This document shows, in pieces, positions 16,301 to 23,303 of a stretch of 42,974 nucleotides of DNA. Source of the DNA: a virus; IMG/VR virus record IMGVR_UViG_3300045284_000093, positions 1-42,974 of that record; one strand, written 5' to 3'. The position numbers were made by a program, and so were the translations under genes. Positions within the stretch are counted from its first letter, which is position 1, and the number at the start of each line of letters is the position of its first letter. Under the pieces are notes generated by a model. It was not told the DNA's origin. It made no database searches and saw only the letters and a list, made by a program, of their open reading frames with translations.

Positions 16301-17946
16301 TCGGTGCGGTGGCAACAATGTCGCACATCATGGCGCTGGGCAAGACGGCGGCGAACCCCGGCTTCGCGGTGTTCAATCTGTTGCGTGACGTTGCTACCAC
16401 TGCAGTGCAGTTGCCGAAGGAATATTCACGGGCGCGGTTCTTCATGCATCTGGCCTCGCCACAGGTGTGGGGATCGGCGTTTTATAGCGCATTCGCCGAA
16501 GCATTCGGCAAGGAAGCGAAGGGGGTTTACAAGCAGGCGAAGGAAGCCGGTGGGCTGGTGACGCAGCAGGCGTACGCCGGACTGGATCCGATCAACGCTG
16601 CGGTGAACGGAAAGTTTAGCCCGTCGACCAAGGACACGCTGAAGCAGCGCGGCAGGCAGGCGCGCGAAGTGCTGATGGCGTTCTCACAGGCGCTCGAATC
16701 GGGTACCCGGCTCGCCATCTTCAACACGGTGAACGAACATCATCTGGCGCAGGGTATGACGACGCAGGCGGCAGAACATCGCGCGGCGATCGCGGCGAAA
16801 ACCACCACGGTCAACTTCGAAACGCGTGGCACGGTGCCGCTGGGTCCACTGTACCTGTTCGCCAACGCGAAGATTCAGGGGTTGGCAACGTACTACGACA
16901 AGCTGGTCAACGAGAAGAATCCGTACACGCAGGCGGCGACGGTCGGGCTGATGGGATTGGGCCTGATGGCTGCGGCCATCGGCTATCGGGACAGCGACAA
17001 GGATAAAGACGGTAAATCGAGATACGGCAAGATGCAGCAGAACAAGCGCGACTCGATGATCATCTTTCATGAGGGCGCGACGGGGATACCGATTCCGCAG
17101 GAACTGGCCCCGTTCTACGCGATCGGCAACACCATCGGCGACGGCATCTGGGGCGATACGCAGTCGACTCCCGCGCAGATGTGGTCGCGGTTCATGCGGG
17201 TCGTCGCGCAAACGGTGTCGCCGCTCAACACGCCGCAGCAGGACATTACCGGCTACAAGTCGAACCTGTCAGATTACCTGCTGCGTACGATTACGCCGTC
17301 GGTACTATTGCCGGTCTACGATCTCAGCAAGAACGAGAATACCTTCGGCAATAAGATCGTGCAGAACAAGGACAAGCTGCAGGCGGGTGGATCGCCGATG
17401 CGGGAAATGTATTCGAAGAACGAGAATACGTTGGCGGTGAATGCGGCGAAGGCGCTCTATCAGGTAACGGGGATCGACGTGGCACCTGCGCAATTGAAAT
17501 ATCTCGCGGCGGCGTTTGATCCTACGGGGTACACGAACTACTGGTCGGACGTGCTGGGTTCGAACAAGCCGCCGTCGTATCCGGGACAGGTCGACACCCG
17601 TGGTGGATTCGATCTCACGCGCCCGATCGCGAAACGCTTCGATACGACGGCATCGAGTTTCGCCGACGACGATAACTACAATCTCGCCAAGCAGGAAACG
17701 CTCGAAGCGAAATACTACACAACCAACCCGAACGCGCTGCGGCGTGGTACGCCGACGCCTGATACGCAGAAGCTCGCTGCACTGGAGAGAATCTTCGCCG
17801 ACACCGACAAGCAGATCAGCGCGATCTACAAAGACTTCAAGGCACGTCCGCAGGCGACGGATTTGCAGATCAACACGATGAAGCAGCAACTGCAGCAGCA
17901 GGCGCTGCGGCAGTATTACCACATCACTGGGAAAGGTGGTGGATGA
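10363..17946 (+). CDS. Giant polyvalent internal virion protein (2527 aa)
   Basis: Translation can only start at the TTG at 10363 or later, since TGA occurs at 10357; TTG overlaps the previous gene by eight bases. Visible parts are: YGAA repeats at residues 1-30; helical regions to about 690; a Gly-rich linker at 695-790; a basic linker with LKRG motifs at 843, 1032 and 1636; two copies of a helix pair (LVAKYGFSRAQAW, LVQDHGVPRAEAW) near 1136-1215; and a zincin-like HEVSH at 1308-1312. A long helical region follows, with GFAVFNLLRDVATTAVQLP near 2000, resembling the large polyvalent domain LPD38. Such proteins enter the host with the DNA. Peptidase activity is inferred from the motif only. 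Two other-frame genes appear to lie inside. Confidence 0.85.
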   Translation: MADDYGAALALPPASPYGAALPVASPYGTDATAPFGGMPMSDMIALAQQYQQAQQQPAPEPPLDTRVPTDQFVDLPTFQQQIAPNMSAGDAYDMYRDVILPKQLADMGMPPANVKQSVANFVASSPRPVERGVLGELGNTLMSGWDLAAQDTKGVAERYLPDWLVQGIEDTGKKLGMGNVEDISKQRLQDMTPEMKAALAKEWVHEDAQGNKSMGPAFGDWRSYVGGALQSLPEQAVGYAGGRVASAAGAALGLAGKAAKALTWFGGSTPEGLLAGEQSSREVTDYVMNAPQSVMDGSKVYQDLRASGKTDQEARKQIASDRATQAYINVAASTIALGGHGDVVLDSVIKGETKGIIKRGIKAGTGEAIEEFPQGYSQQVFENIAKQAVDPTIPTTQGALNQGVGGAVLGFAQGGGMGAAFGHNPLEQGKPAETPAVTPDVPITPEGQLAVNTAAAIAARQAAIPANESTPEEDRTILRDTLVNAGVRAALQTTGVTVKENQYQKELDPIDQVADPKDAPAAIRQAIDSLQGRTGKQAEATVSALQDIHDQLVAQQTLEQTQGALAGTPTATTPRVQGETPVQDTIRNVLNIRTGADRQAANDAWMAHFATLDAIQNATQAAAAHANMEAERASLLDQHVQQQTAAGATPAASLSPRIVSESTSRVENALKALPQRNQTAIRQRANQILQDTVNAANQRANQRGNAGNPRTQLGASGGLDLAGGRAGSGGLVVEGGAAGSGGGGGFAGLGGGRRGLGGLGSRQRAAVGTAGHIPGTATGTGGTLADRLIAQVEAGQADPRLLSLLVIADEETKAFLAESGAAVPETPPPRVPTPPAPTPPRTLKRGPAAVVGGFSTAKGSTYQVHPDGTTTRDKAARPEHPGEKERGVQPRSQVTFYVDHDLAQRRLSLIQATTPHKIALTVNPDGTHAGLMWTTGPQAGKMIDNTIVPISKTPQAGLIPVEGWRTGITGGTGTEYDNVHFGNPITTIEGPSNAQSAKTTDAGTPTTTGAIADAQTVKPNPSPADAAQVGTLKRGRAAATPLAPAPPGSIGASLLSNATAISERLRRGRTKAEAGPTGVVRPSSIAEKLASVGLGRADAGTGRRTGNLRRGKSNADAVPKRTRRTAADTTSLAQKQDLTDSLVAKYGFSRAQAWGLVEAQGTTAPDIVHKAAAELAAKKETVDALVQDHGVPRAEAWKLVEADSNELWQPSTTVSDEDLQNVGPAGGGTSTNVTEAVNAGDVHATLDALKTALPDELQRAVAGRLQDVGVTASIEMGELPGRIKGQYSPSTNSITIDPVKGDDATVLHEVSHAGTQAALRNPQTPEQKAAAKRMNQLFEYAKAHPNSTGMQDARGFHSVEEFVAEAFSNKDFQDHLRGIPLPGESTHGPMNALSAFKKFVLNLLGVRSVLSETLMTGEDLLDSRVFSLSANLQNEAAAEKNQQTGKAYAGTPSDALTAMNPQTGERTAIAYLNKDGKTYNYYEATHDEPKGVKGTRIEKLTRQQVEDLISENGHTTIPPLNEAQPPTSTPPKATKDFLPGYDNEGNLQTVAYEQDDGTWNVYTSTTSNVTTDPNATKTNVPNKAAVQAQMGATGQRVAPASTTARTQTGGGGGSNTANQTGPATLTPNGPAKDLVLKRGRVPKWVPKVLGGGAQRIMLQSYFQNRFAGFQDFGRMVKEVMAAHNEHLPDELKIDDQAILRNTHAANKIAEQEKKYAEPIAEQGASMEKKFGLTQEEIDKDVTNLHFEERAAHKQQMLDPDTDWTTGEAKRSLDKLKSDQLAAKTSNDNLRKNSPAYFAEVEKLAMLYKQMGDATLDMAQAYHLMPKATVDRIKGTYKYWVPIQIGERTVSGKTATGSTAMGTVPFQRIRENMIRTVMRGEQNNIAGIVYQLASKMFNVLDENGKRVFDFSTPAKTKIKIDPRDFTLGYGVDTVSPLNPRAVQVFVGDGQRVYMSIEDDAIFNSLNIFSGAQKQSAKTAAIGAVATMSHIMALGKTAANPGFAVFNLLRDVATTAVQLPKEYSRARFFMHLASPQVWGSAFYSAFAEAFGKEAKGVYKQAKEAGGLVTQQAYAGLDPINAAVNGKFSPSTKDTLKQRGRQAREVLMAFSQALESGTRLAIFNTVNEHHLAQGMTTQAAEHRAAIAAKTTTVNFETRGTVPLGPLYLFANAKIQGLATYYDKLVNEKNPYTQAATVGLMGLGLMAAAIGYRDSDKDKDGKSRYGKMQQNKRDSMIIFHEGATGIPIPQELAPFYAIGNTIGDGIWGDTQSTPAQMWSRFMRVVAQTVSPLNTPQQDITGYKSNLSDYLLRTITPSVLLPVYDLSKNENTFGNKIVQNKDKLQAGGSPMREMYSKNENTLAVNAAKALYQVTGIDVAPAQLKYLAAAFDPTGYTNYWSDVLGSNKPPSYPGQVDTRGGFDLTRPIAKRFDTTASSFADDDNYNLAKQETLEAKYYTTNPNALRRGTPTPDTQKLAALERIFADTDKQISAIYKDFKARPQATDLQINTMKQQLQQQALRQYYHITGKGGG
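12443..12727 (+). CDS. Possible nested gene in the +1 frame inside the giant gene (94 aa)
   Basis: An ATG at 12443, preceded by AGGA eight bases upstream, opens a 94-residue frame fully inside the giant gene but in another frame. The first half reads as a plausible protein, with helix-like LPINVLISAVMQAIHEHNL and DAQEVVDSLLKGAQ, then an acidic and Pro-rich tail. Over the same bases the main frame gives a monotonous Gly/Ala/Arg linker, as expected if constraint comes from the nested frame. It lies in the same frame as the second nested gene. A chance open frame in GC-rich DNA is the alternative. Confidence 0.4.
   Translation: MLPINVLISAVMQAIHEHNLAHPEDLISQADAQEVVDSLLKGAQQDQEGAAGSPDSGADDVALAGLAPGSAPPSAPQATSPVPPPGPVALSPTG
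13340..13759 (+). CDS. Probable nested gene in the +1 frame inside the giant gene (139 aa)
   Basis: The ATG at 13340 has an excellent ribosome binding site (AAGGA, seven-base spacer). The first 60 residues are basic and Pro-rich. The last 75 look like an ordinary folded helical domain: QYLSGSVAVAQKLKQDPQ, VSYVLAQLRKSLHRSGL, LGPDDEQAIFDEVSQTL and SPSVLAALQQIPQA. The overlapping main frame (residues 993-1132 of the giant protein) is a low-complexity Ala/Thr/Arg linker. This contrast and the binding site favour real overprinting. No family recognised. Confidence 0.5.
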   Translation: MPNPLKRPTPGRPLPQARSRTLKPSSRIHPPPTLRKSARSSAGGLQQPPSPQRPPAASAHRYFQMPPQYLSGSVAVAQKLKQDPQVSYVLAQLRKSLHRSGLAGRMLGPDDEQAIFDEVSQTLMQSPSVLAALQQIPQA

Positions 17947-18143
17947 TGGACCTGATTGGACTACTTGTTACGATCGTCATACTGGCGCTGGTGTTTTATT
18001 TGATCTACTGGATCATTGGCCAGATCCCGCTGCCCGACCCGTTCAAGACGATCATACTGGTGATCGTCGGATTGATCGCTGTCATCCTGTTGCTGGGGAT
18101 GCTATTCGGCAGTATCAACGTACCGCGCTTCGGCCTTCGTTAG
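17943..18143 (+). CDS. Small two-helix membrane protein, holin candidate
   Basis: The ATG at 17943 overlaps the giant gene's stop (ATGA); a second ATG follows at 17946. The 66-residue product has two membrane helices, about residues 4-26 (LIGLLVTIVILALVFYLIYW) and 38-58 (TIILVIVGLIAVILLLGMLF), joined by a Pro-rich turn IPLPDPF. It resembles short Thivi_2564-type membrane proteins often found after internal virion genes. A holin role fits its size and late position but is not proven. Its TAG stop overlaps the stop of the convergent - strand gene. Confidence 0.7.
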   Translation: MMDLIGLLVTIVILALVFYLIYWIIGQIPLPDPFKTIILVIVGLIAVILLLGMLFGSINVPRFGLR

Positions 18144-18421
18144 TGTAGGCTGGGCTGCTCACCCCCCTCGTCATCGTCCTCGTTATCACCCACTCGGCTC
18201 ACTCCGATGAACACTCCATCGCGCTGGGCCAGCAGGACGAGAAAGTTGGCGAGGAAGGGTGCCCACGTCTGATGCGGTGCACCGTCGGTCGCGCCAAATA
18301 GACTCGCCAACAGCACATTGACGCGAATGTGCATTGGCTCTTTCTGCAGAATGTCCCGCACCTTGTCGTGCAGATCGGTGCAGTGTGCCGCTAGTTTTTC
18401 AGAATCAGCAGCGTCAACCAC
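18140..18421 (-). CDS. Unknown protein, GTG start (93 aa)
   Basis: A GTG at 18421 follows GGAGG at nine bases on the - strand; this is the best start and lies inside the end of the membrane-protein gene (31-base overlap). An upstream in-frame ATG at 18532 would overlap that gene almost fully and has no binding site. The product is helical (VDAADSEKLAAHCTDLHDKV), with a hydrophobic middle (WAPFLANFLVLLAQ) and an acidic tail (GDNEDDDEGGE). It is the last gene of the leftward transcript. No family recognised. Confidence 0.6.
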   Translation of the reverse strand: MVDAADSEKLAAHCTDLHDKVRDILQKEPMHIRVNVLLASLFGATDGAPHQTWAPFLANFLVLLAQRDGVFIGVSRVGDNEDDDEGGEQPSLH

Positions 18422-18585
18422 GTAGTAATCCCTCCAAGTAAAAGGCCGATACCGACGCCCCGGTACCACCAGCAGTAGGGGCAGTCGTTCTTCGGCCATA
18501 GATACCATGCACCCAACTGCAGCAGGTGCCACGCGTACTGAACGGGGTTCATCCGTTCGCTGACTTCCGGCTCGTCGGGCATCAT
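18391..18585 (-). CDS. Small membrane protein with CPYC motif (64 aa)
   Basis: The start ATG at 18585 overlaps the stop of the primase-helicase gene (ATGA). The product has a soluble N-terminus, an aromatic stretch with CPYC at residues 35-38, and one C-terminal membrane helix at about 43-62 (GVGIGLLLGGITTWLTLLIL). Single-helix proteins of this size occur in phage lysis cassettes, but CPYC could equally point to metal or thiol chemistry. Function open. Confidence 0.6.
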   Translation of the reverse strand: MMPDEPEVSERMNPVQYAWHLLQLGAWYLWPKNDCPYCWWYRGVGIGLLLGGITTWLTLLILKN

Positions 18586-21395
18586 GGCGTCAGTACGTCC
18601 GCTAAATCGTCCCGCTTCGACAGATCGAAAATGTAGCAGGTCGGGCGCAGCATCAGGTCATGCTCGTAGGTCCACTTGCCCAGCACGCATTGGGCCGTAT
18701 CGACGAGCAGTTGCATGTCCCGCCATTTGTCGAGCATGCCGGTGACGTTCAGCCGATTGTCCACTAGCCACTCCTTGACCTTGACGGTGTTGATGTAGAC
18801 CCGTCGTTCTTCCTTCGCGAAGCGTCCCTGCAGATCGTCGCGCAGCGGGCGCTTGACAGCCGTGACAGTCTTGATCGTACCGGGTGCGTTCGACCCGATG
18901 TTGACCGGCGTGTCGCGATCGACCACTACCATGAACGGGTAAAACGCGCCCAGCATGCGTTCCAGAATGGCGGTCGGCGTATCCCCGGCCTTCTCCTGCA
19001 CTTCGCGCTGTTTGCCGAACCAGTCGATGATCCACTCGACGCCGCGTTCGATTGGATGGTCGATCAGTCCCAGCCGCTTGGCAATGCTCGCTCCGGTGAT
19101 CATCGACACCAAGCTGGTGATGCGGAAGCGTTCGTCCGAGTAATCGACCTGCGCCGCCTGTATCAGTTTCAGACGTGTCACGTGCAGCCATCCCGGCACC
19201 TTCTTCTGATGTTCCACAAGGTACTGGATGAATTTGGGTGCGGCATGGCCGAAGTTGCTCTTGATCGATTCGGCGATCGTCTGCCGTTCGATCTGCTCGT
19301 CGGGAGTCATGGCGGGGAAGGTCAGCGGGAATTCGATCAGTCGCGCCTGCAATGGTGAGGCGTCCATCTGCAGCGTGCTGGCGACGTCGCGCAGGCTGGT
19401 GTTGCCGGTGCTGAACATCATCGTGCGGGTCATCAGCGGCGGTGGCAGCACACCGTTCTGCTTCAGGCGCTTGCGTCCGGTCTGGTCGGTGCATTCGTAC
19501 AGCAGCTTGTGCTGTGCGTCAGGTTCGAGGCGGCTGATTTCATCGATGCCCATCGGCACCCCGTTGAGCAGCGACATGGCGGTCTGGATCGCGTTGGGTG
19601 TCGCATTGGCCGACCACGACAGGCTGGCGGACGCCGGGTCGCCATAGATCGAATTGATCAGCCGCAGCACCGTCGTCTTGCCCTGCCCGGTCTCCTGACT
19701 GTAGGCATGTACCATCGCGGCGGATTCGGTGGCCAGCCGGATCAGCGGCGCGCCGAAGCCGATCCACGACATGACCATGTGTGCTTCGTAGCCGGGCAGC
19801 CCCAGCAGGTTGAACGCGCGCTGCCACTCCTGCATGCTGCCGTTGGGGCGCAGATCCTTGCCGAACTGCTGGATGTCCTCGGACAGCCGGGTCACGAATT
19901 GCGTGCCGTCGGGGCGGTAGATGGTGTCGCCCAGCACGTAGGCTGAATCGTGTTCGTACATCTTGGTCGAGTCCCACCCGAGTTGTCGCTGGGCGGGGGC
20001 GACGACCGCCTTGCTGCGCGCGTCCTGCAGCCATGCACGGATGTTGTTCATGGCGCTCTTGTGGTGGCGTTGCTCGAAGATGATGCCGCAGGACGTGAGG
20101 GCCTTGTGCAGTTCGCTGGGCGAGCCGGTCGTGGCATAGTCGACGTATCCCTCCGTGCGTGCACCGTTGACGATCGTGGCGACGGGAGCCAGCATGCGTG
20201 ACACACCGAAGCTGTTGCGGTCCATGAACGGCATGCCGATTTCGATGGTACCCGAATAGATTCTGGATGGCCCGTCATCAGTATGCATCCACAGCATGTT
20301 GTCTTGATGAAACCAGTTCTGCGGCATCGATGTGATTGGATCGATGTGGACTTCCGGTGGTGGGACGACGATGAAACCGATCGACGATGGTGACTTGATG
20401 ATCCCCAGATGCGGGCACCCGATGCAGCCTCCCGGATGCTCCGTTTCCAGTGATTTGCACGTCGCGCCCCTGCCCTTCCACAGCCGACCTTTGGCTTCGG
20501 TCTCGGCGTGATCGTACGCGGCGTGGCCTTGTGACAGGGTGTGGATCAGGTGTGGCGCGTTGCTCTTGTACAGCGTGCCGACCATTTCCCGCCACATCGG
20601 TTCGGGTACGTCGTCGGCGTTGTGCATCGCCCACTGCATCTGCTTACAACCATCGAGAATTTTCTGACCGTCGAATTGCTCCGGATCGGCTATATCGATG
20701 GCACCTAAACCGTAAGCATTACCATTGATACCTGTGTGGCGAATGTGTTGTAGTGTGTCAATACCGTTCAAGCCAAGCAGAGGACGAAGCTCGTCGACCG
20801 GCGTGGCGACAGCATCGATCTTGACCCGGACCAGTCGCGCGTTGCCGGTTTTCCAATTGGTAGTTTCCACGGGGCGCAGGATGCGCGCGGCGTCGGCGGT
20901 GCAGCGCATGTCAATCTTTAGCCCGTGCTTGACACACAGATTCTTCAGCGCGAGCGCCAGCGGCTTCCATGTCGTTTGATCGACGTCGGTGTCGAACGGC
21001 CAGTACACATGGAGTCCACCACCAGAGCCAACTACGAGCGGCGCAGGCAGGCCGGTCGTTTCGATGAATGCCTTGAGTGCGGTTGCAGCATCGCGCTGCG
21101 TGGGATATTTGCCAGCTTCCGGGCCGACGTCGAGATCGAGCCACAGGGCGCGCAGACGTTCGGCGTTCTCCTGCGAGCGTCCCTTGCGGGTCTTGACGCT
21201 GCCGGGCTTGAACCCAGCCATGGCAATGTAGATGTTGGCACGAATCTGTTCGAGCGCGCGGATCTTGGCGACAGCTTGTGGAATCGAGGCGAATGCGTAG
21301 TGAACCGAAACGGGTGGCGAACCGGTCAACTGCACAACAACGATGTCCCCAGTGGAAGGCAAGATGCGCGTGAGAAATGCGTCGAGAGACAGCAT
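18582..21395 (-). CDS. AEP-type primase fused to DUF927-like helicase (937 aa)
   Basis: The N-terminal 190 residues carry archaeo-eukaryotic primase motifs: hDhD as LWLDLDV (Asp87, Asp89), SGGGLHVYW with His129, and a third segment DMRCTADAARILR. A Cys cluster (CKSLETEHPGGCIGCPH) lies near residue 345 and may bind zinc. A Walker A, SQETGQGKTT, near residue 568 begins a DUF927-like helicase part. Together they would unwind DNA and make primers at the fork. I chose ATG 21395, preceded by GGA at nine bases; 66 upstream codons to 21593 read as non-coding and cross the terminator hairpin. It is followed by overlapping small genes. Confidence 0.85.
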   Translation of the reverse strand: MLSLDAFLTRILPSTGDIVVVQLTGSPPVSVHYAFASIPQAVAKIRALEQIRANIYIAMAGFKPGSVKTRKGRSQENAERLRALWLDLDVGPEAGKYPTQRDAATALKAFIETTGLPAPLVVGSGGGLHVYWPFDTDVDQTTWKPLALALKNLCVKHGLKIDMRCTADAARILRPVETTNWKTGNARLVRVKIDAVATPVDELRPLLGLNGIDTLQHIRHTGINGNAYGLGAIDIADPEQFDGQKILDGCKQMQWAMHNADDVPEPMWREMVGTLYKSNAPHLIHTLSQGHAAYDHAETEAKGRLWKGRGATCKSLETEHPGGCIGCPHLGIIKSPSSIGFIVVPPPEVHIDPITSMPQNWFHQDNMLWMHTDDGPSRIYSGTIEIGMPFMDRNSFGVSRMLAPVATIVNGARTEGYVDYATTGSPSELHKALTSCGIIFEQRHHKSAMNNIRAWLQDARSKAVVAPAQRQLGWDSTKMYEHDSAYVLGDTIYRPDGTQFVTRLSEDIQQFGKDLRPNGSMQEWQRAFNLLGLPGYEAHMVMSWIGFGAPLIRLATESAAMVHAYSQETGQGKTTVLRLINSIYGDPASASLSWSANATPNAIQTAMSLLNGVPMGIDEISRLEPDAQHKLLYECTDQTGRKRLKQNGVLPPPLMTRTMMFSTGNTSLRDVASTLQMDASPLQARLIEFPLTFPAMTPDEQIERQTIAESIKSNFGHAAPKFIQYLVEHQKKVPGWLHVTRLKLIQAAQVDYSDERFRITSLVSMITGASIAKRLGLIDHPIERGVEWIIDWFGKQREVQEKAGDTPTAILERMLGAFYPFMVVVDRDTPVNIGSNAPGTIKTVTAVKRPLRDDLQGRFAKEERRVYINTVKVKEWLVDNRLNVTGMLDKWRDMQLLVDTAQCVLGKWTYEHDLMLRPTCYIFDLSKRDDLADVLTP

Positions 21396-21415
21396 TGCAC
21401 GCGTCCTATGAAAGT

Positions 21416-21441
21416 GGGGGGCCGCATTGCGCGGTCCCCCC
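21416..21441 (-). terminator. GC-rich hairpin between 21448 gene and primase-helicase
   Basis: Six G (21416-21421) plus CCGC pair with GCGG plus six C (21436-21441), with one bulged base and a five-base loop. On the - strand it is followed by ACTTTCAT, a weak T-tract, so it may be a partial terminator or an mRNA-stabilising hairpin before the primase gene. Confidence 0.5.
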
Positions 21442-21447
21442 GTGAAA

Positions 21448-21753
21448 CTACTGAATACGCCAGACGCGCAACGTACGCGAGTGGGTATCACCCTTGGGCC
21501 GTTTCTCGGCGCGGACGGAAAACCTGCGCTTGAGCTTGCGTGCCTGCTCGGTGATGCGGACACGCACCTGTTTCTCCTTGGTGCGAGAAACATTCTTCAG
21601 TTCGATGGAATCGTGCACTGCCATCCGGCCCAGTATTCCTCGTAGCTCGGTGATGAAGCCCCCGCGTTTTGGCGGGGGAACACCAACTTCAATCAATCCA
21701 ATGCCGATCTGCGACAACTCGTCAACAGCCGCATTGTAGGGATCGCTTCCCAT
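21448..21753 (-). CDS. Unknown basic protein (101 aa)
   Basis: The ATG at 21753 is preceded by a GGGGG ribosome site. The product has an N-terminal helix, a segment VGVPPPKRGGFITELRG, and a very basic C-terminal half (QVRVRITEQARKLKRRF), which suggests nucleic-acid contact. It lies between the SSB-like gene and the primase-helicase, so a replication role is plausible. No known domain recognised. Confidence 0.55.
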   Translation of the reverse strand: MGSDPYNAAVDELSQIGIGLIEVGVPPPKRGGFITELRGILGRMAVHDSIELKNVSRTKEKQVRVRITEQARKLKRRFSVRAEKRPKGDTHSRTLRVWRIQ

Positions 21754-21783
21754 GCTTGGCTACCCCCTTCTGTTGGCTGTTGA

Positions 21784-22869
21784 TTACGCATCGAAATCGT
21801 CAAGGTCAATGGTGAACCCCTTCGATTTTCCTGCACCCTCGGTTGCTGCGGCTGGTGCGGGTGCTGCGGCGGCAGCCGCGAATCCCCGTGCCGGTACTGC
21901 TTCGGTTGCACCGTTGCCATTTGTGGGTGCAGCAGCAGGCGGCGCTGCAGCTTCAGGAGCCTTGGCCGGACGGCCACGTGGACGGGGCAGCGCGGGCATC
22001 TGCGGAGCCACAGACGCAGCGGTGGGCGCAGGAGCGGCCTGCCGTACTGGTTCTGGTTTCGCTTCGCTGGCGGGCGCAGGAGCCGCTGGTGCTGCCGTAC
22101 GCACCGCTTCCGGTTTCACTTCGCCGGTTTCGACTTCGTTGATTACATCGGACAGCATCAACTGGATCGATTCTTCCTGCATGCGGACCTTCGACTGTTC
22201 CCACTCGACAGGCGTCAGCATGCGGATCGGGCTGAAGAACAGCTTCGGCACTGACGAGCGTTCGTCGAACGTCAGCCGGGTGACCAGCTTCACCGCCATC
22301 ATCGAGTGCGCGGTCAGCGTTTCGATGTACGACTTCAGGTTGTACATGTTCTGCGCGGACTGATCGTCCCCGAACAGCGACAGCGCGTTCACGTCCAGCG
22401 CGAAGATGTCGCCATCGATCGAATCCGGTGCGGCGACGATGACCCGTTTCTTGTACGCGCATGCCTTGGCCTTGCTGTCGCCCCGGATCGCCGACCCCTT
22501 GACGTTTTGCGGGCAGATGGCGCACTTGTCCGACTGGCGGTTCGGCACGTCGAGCGGCGGTGACTTGCCGTCCAACGAATAGCAGTCGGGCGCTTCCGGC
22601 TTGGCGTTCATGTCGTACTGCTTGGCGTAATAGATCCGCGACACGTGCGGGTTTGCCGCAAGGAACACCACGTCCAGATAGCTCTCCTTGTGCGCGCCGA
22701 CGTCGGTACCGTTGATGATGAAGCGGAACCGGTTGCCACGCAACGAGATCCGATTGCCGAAGCCGCCCCCGGTCAGACCCCCGGCCAGCGTGTTGGCGAT
22801 CGCGCGGGTGTTGTCGTCGTCGACGAGCGAGACACCCTGTTGCTGTAGTGCTACGAGTGCGTTGTTCAT
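21784..22869 (-). CDS. Putative single-stranded DNA-binding-like replication protein (361 aa)
   Basis: Residues 35-230 are beta-rich and contain four cysteines (96, 116, 119, 137) in a CAICPQN..ACAYKKR pattern that could hold zinc. I know this pattern, preceded by LDVV..ANPHVS and APDCYSLDG, from a group of phage DNA-binding proteins next to replication genes. The C-terminal 120 residues are an Ala/Pro linker with an AT-hook-like RPRGRPAK, ending in the acidic tip IDLDDFDA, as in SSB and T7 gp2.5. SSB function is inferred from these features. Start six bases downstream of the previous gene, with AAAGG upstream. Confidence 0.65.
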   Translation of the reverse strand: MNNALVALQQQGVSLVDDDNTRAIANTLAGGLTGGGFGNRISLRGNRFRFIINGTDVGAHKESYLDVVFLAANPHVSRIYYAKQYDMNAKPEAPDCYSLDGKSPPLDVPNRQSDKCAICPQNVKGSAIRGDSKAKACAYKKRVIVAAPDSIDGDIFALDVNALSLFGDDQSAQNMYNLKSYIETLTAHSMMAVKLVTRLTFDERSSVPKLFFSPIRMLTPVEWEQSKVRMQEESIQLMLSDVINEVETGEVKPEAVRTAAPAAPAPASEAKPEPVRQAAPAPTAASVAPQMPALPRPRGRPAKAPEAAAPPAAAPTNGNGATEAVPARGFAAAAAAPAPAAATEGAGKSKGFTIDLDDFDA

Positions 22870-22875
22870 TGTGTA

Positions 22876-23268
22876 TCAACCTTTCAGTACGGTTATGGTG
22901 CGGGTGGTCTCGACTTTACACGCGGGCGGCAATCCCCCGGATTCTTCAAGATACTGCTCCATTGCCGAGTCGAGCAAGCGTTTCTGGAACAGGTCGGGCC
23001 GATCGTTGGCAACGACCCACGGGTAGAACAGCGACCAGTCGGCGCAGCCGAAACGGCGCTTGTCGACTTGCTTCACCAGTCCGATCCCGTCGATCTTCAT
23101 GTGGGTCACGCCCTGCGCCTGCAGCAGTTGCAGCATGACCACTTCCAGTTGCTTCATGGCGCGAACGTACTTGCCATTTTCTTCTTCGTACTTCGCTTTC
23201 AATTCGTCCTGCTTCGCTTCGATCTTCCGGTATAACAAAAGTGCATCGTTCATTGTCTCGATTTCCAT
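22876..23268 (-). CDS. Conserved phage protein of unknown function beside SSB-like gene (130 aa)
   Basis: Residues 10-50 are a charged coiled-coil helix (KIEAKQDELKAKYEEENGKY), followed by a C-terminal domain with CADWSLFYPWV, LFQKRL and GLPPACKV. This helix-plus-ADW..Y.W..LLPPG layout occurs in many phages directly next to the DNA-binding protein and polymerase genes, with no known function. ATG 23268 is preceded by GAGGGGA; an internal ATG at residue 6 is possible. A TATAAT sequence lies upstream. Confidence 0.6.
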   Translation of the reverse strand: MEIETMNDALLLYRKIEAKQDELKAKYEEENGKYVRAMKQLEVVMLQLLQAQGVTHMKIDGIGLVKQVDKRRFGCADWSLFYPWVVANDRPDLFQKRLLDSAMEQYLEESGGLPPACKVETTRTITVLKG

Positions 23269-23290
23269 ACGCTCCCCTCAGTGATACAAC

Positions 23291-23296
23291 ATTATA
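23291..23296 (-). promoter_or_regulatory. Possible -10 element (TATAAT) in an AT-rich patch
   Basis: On the - strand TATAAT occurs 23 bases upstream of the 23268 start, within an unusually AT-rich patch (23281-23310) between the helicase stop and this gene. No convincing -35 element is seen 17 bases upstream. It could start transcription of the 23268, SSB-like and primase genes. Weak evidence. Confidence 0.3.
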
Positions 23297-23303
23297 CTAC
23301 ATA

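Noticed and set aside
21660-21678. Hairpin with CCCCC and GGGGG arms
   Set aside because: Lies inside the coding region of the 21448 gene (VPPPKRGG); explained by codons for Pro and Gly, no T-run.
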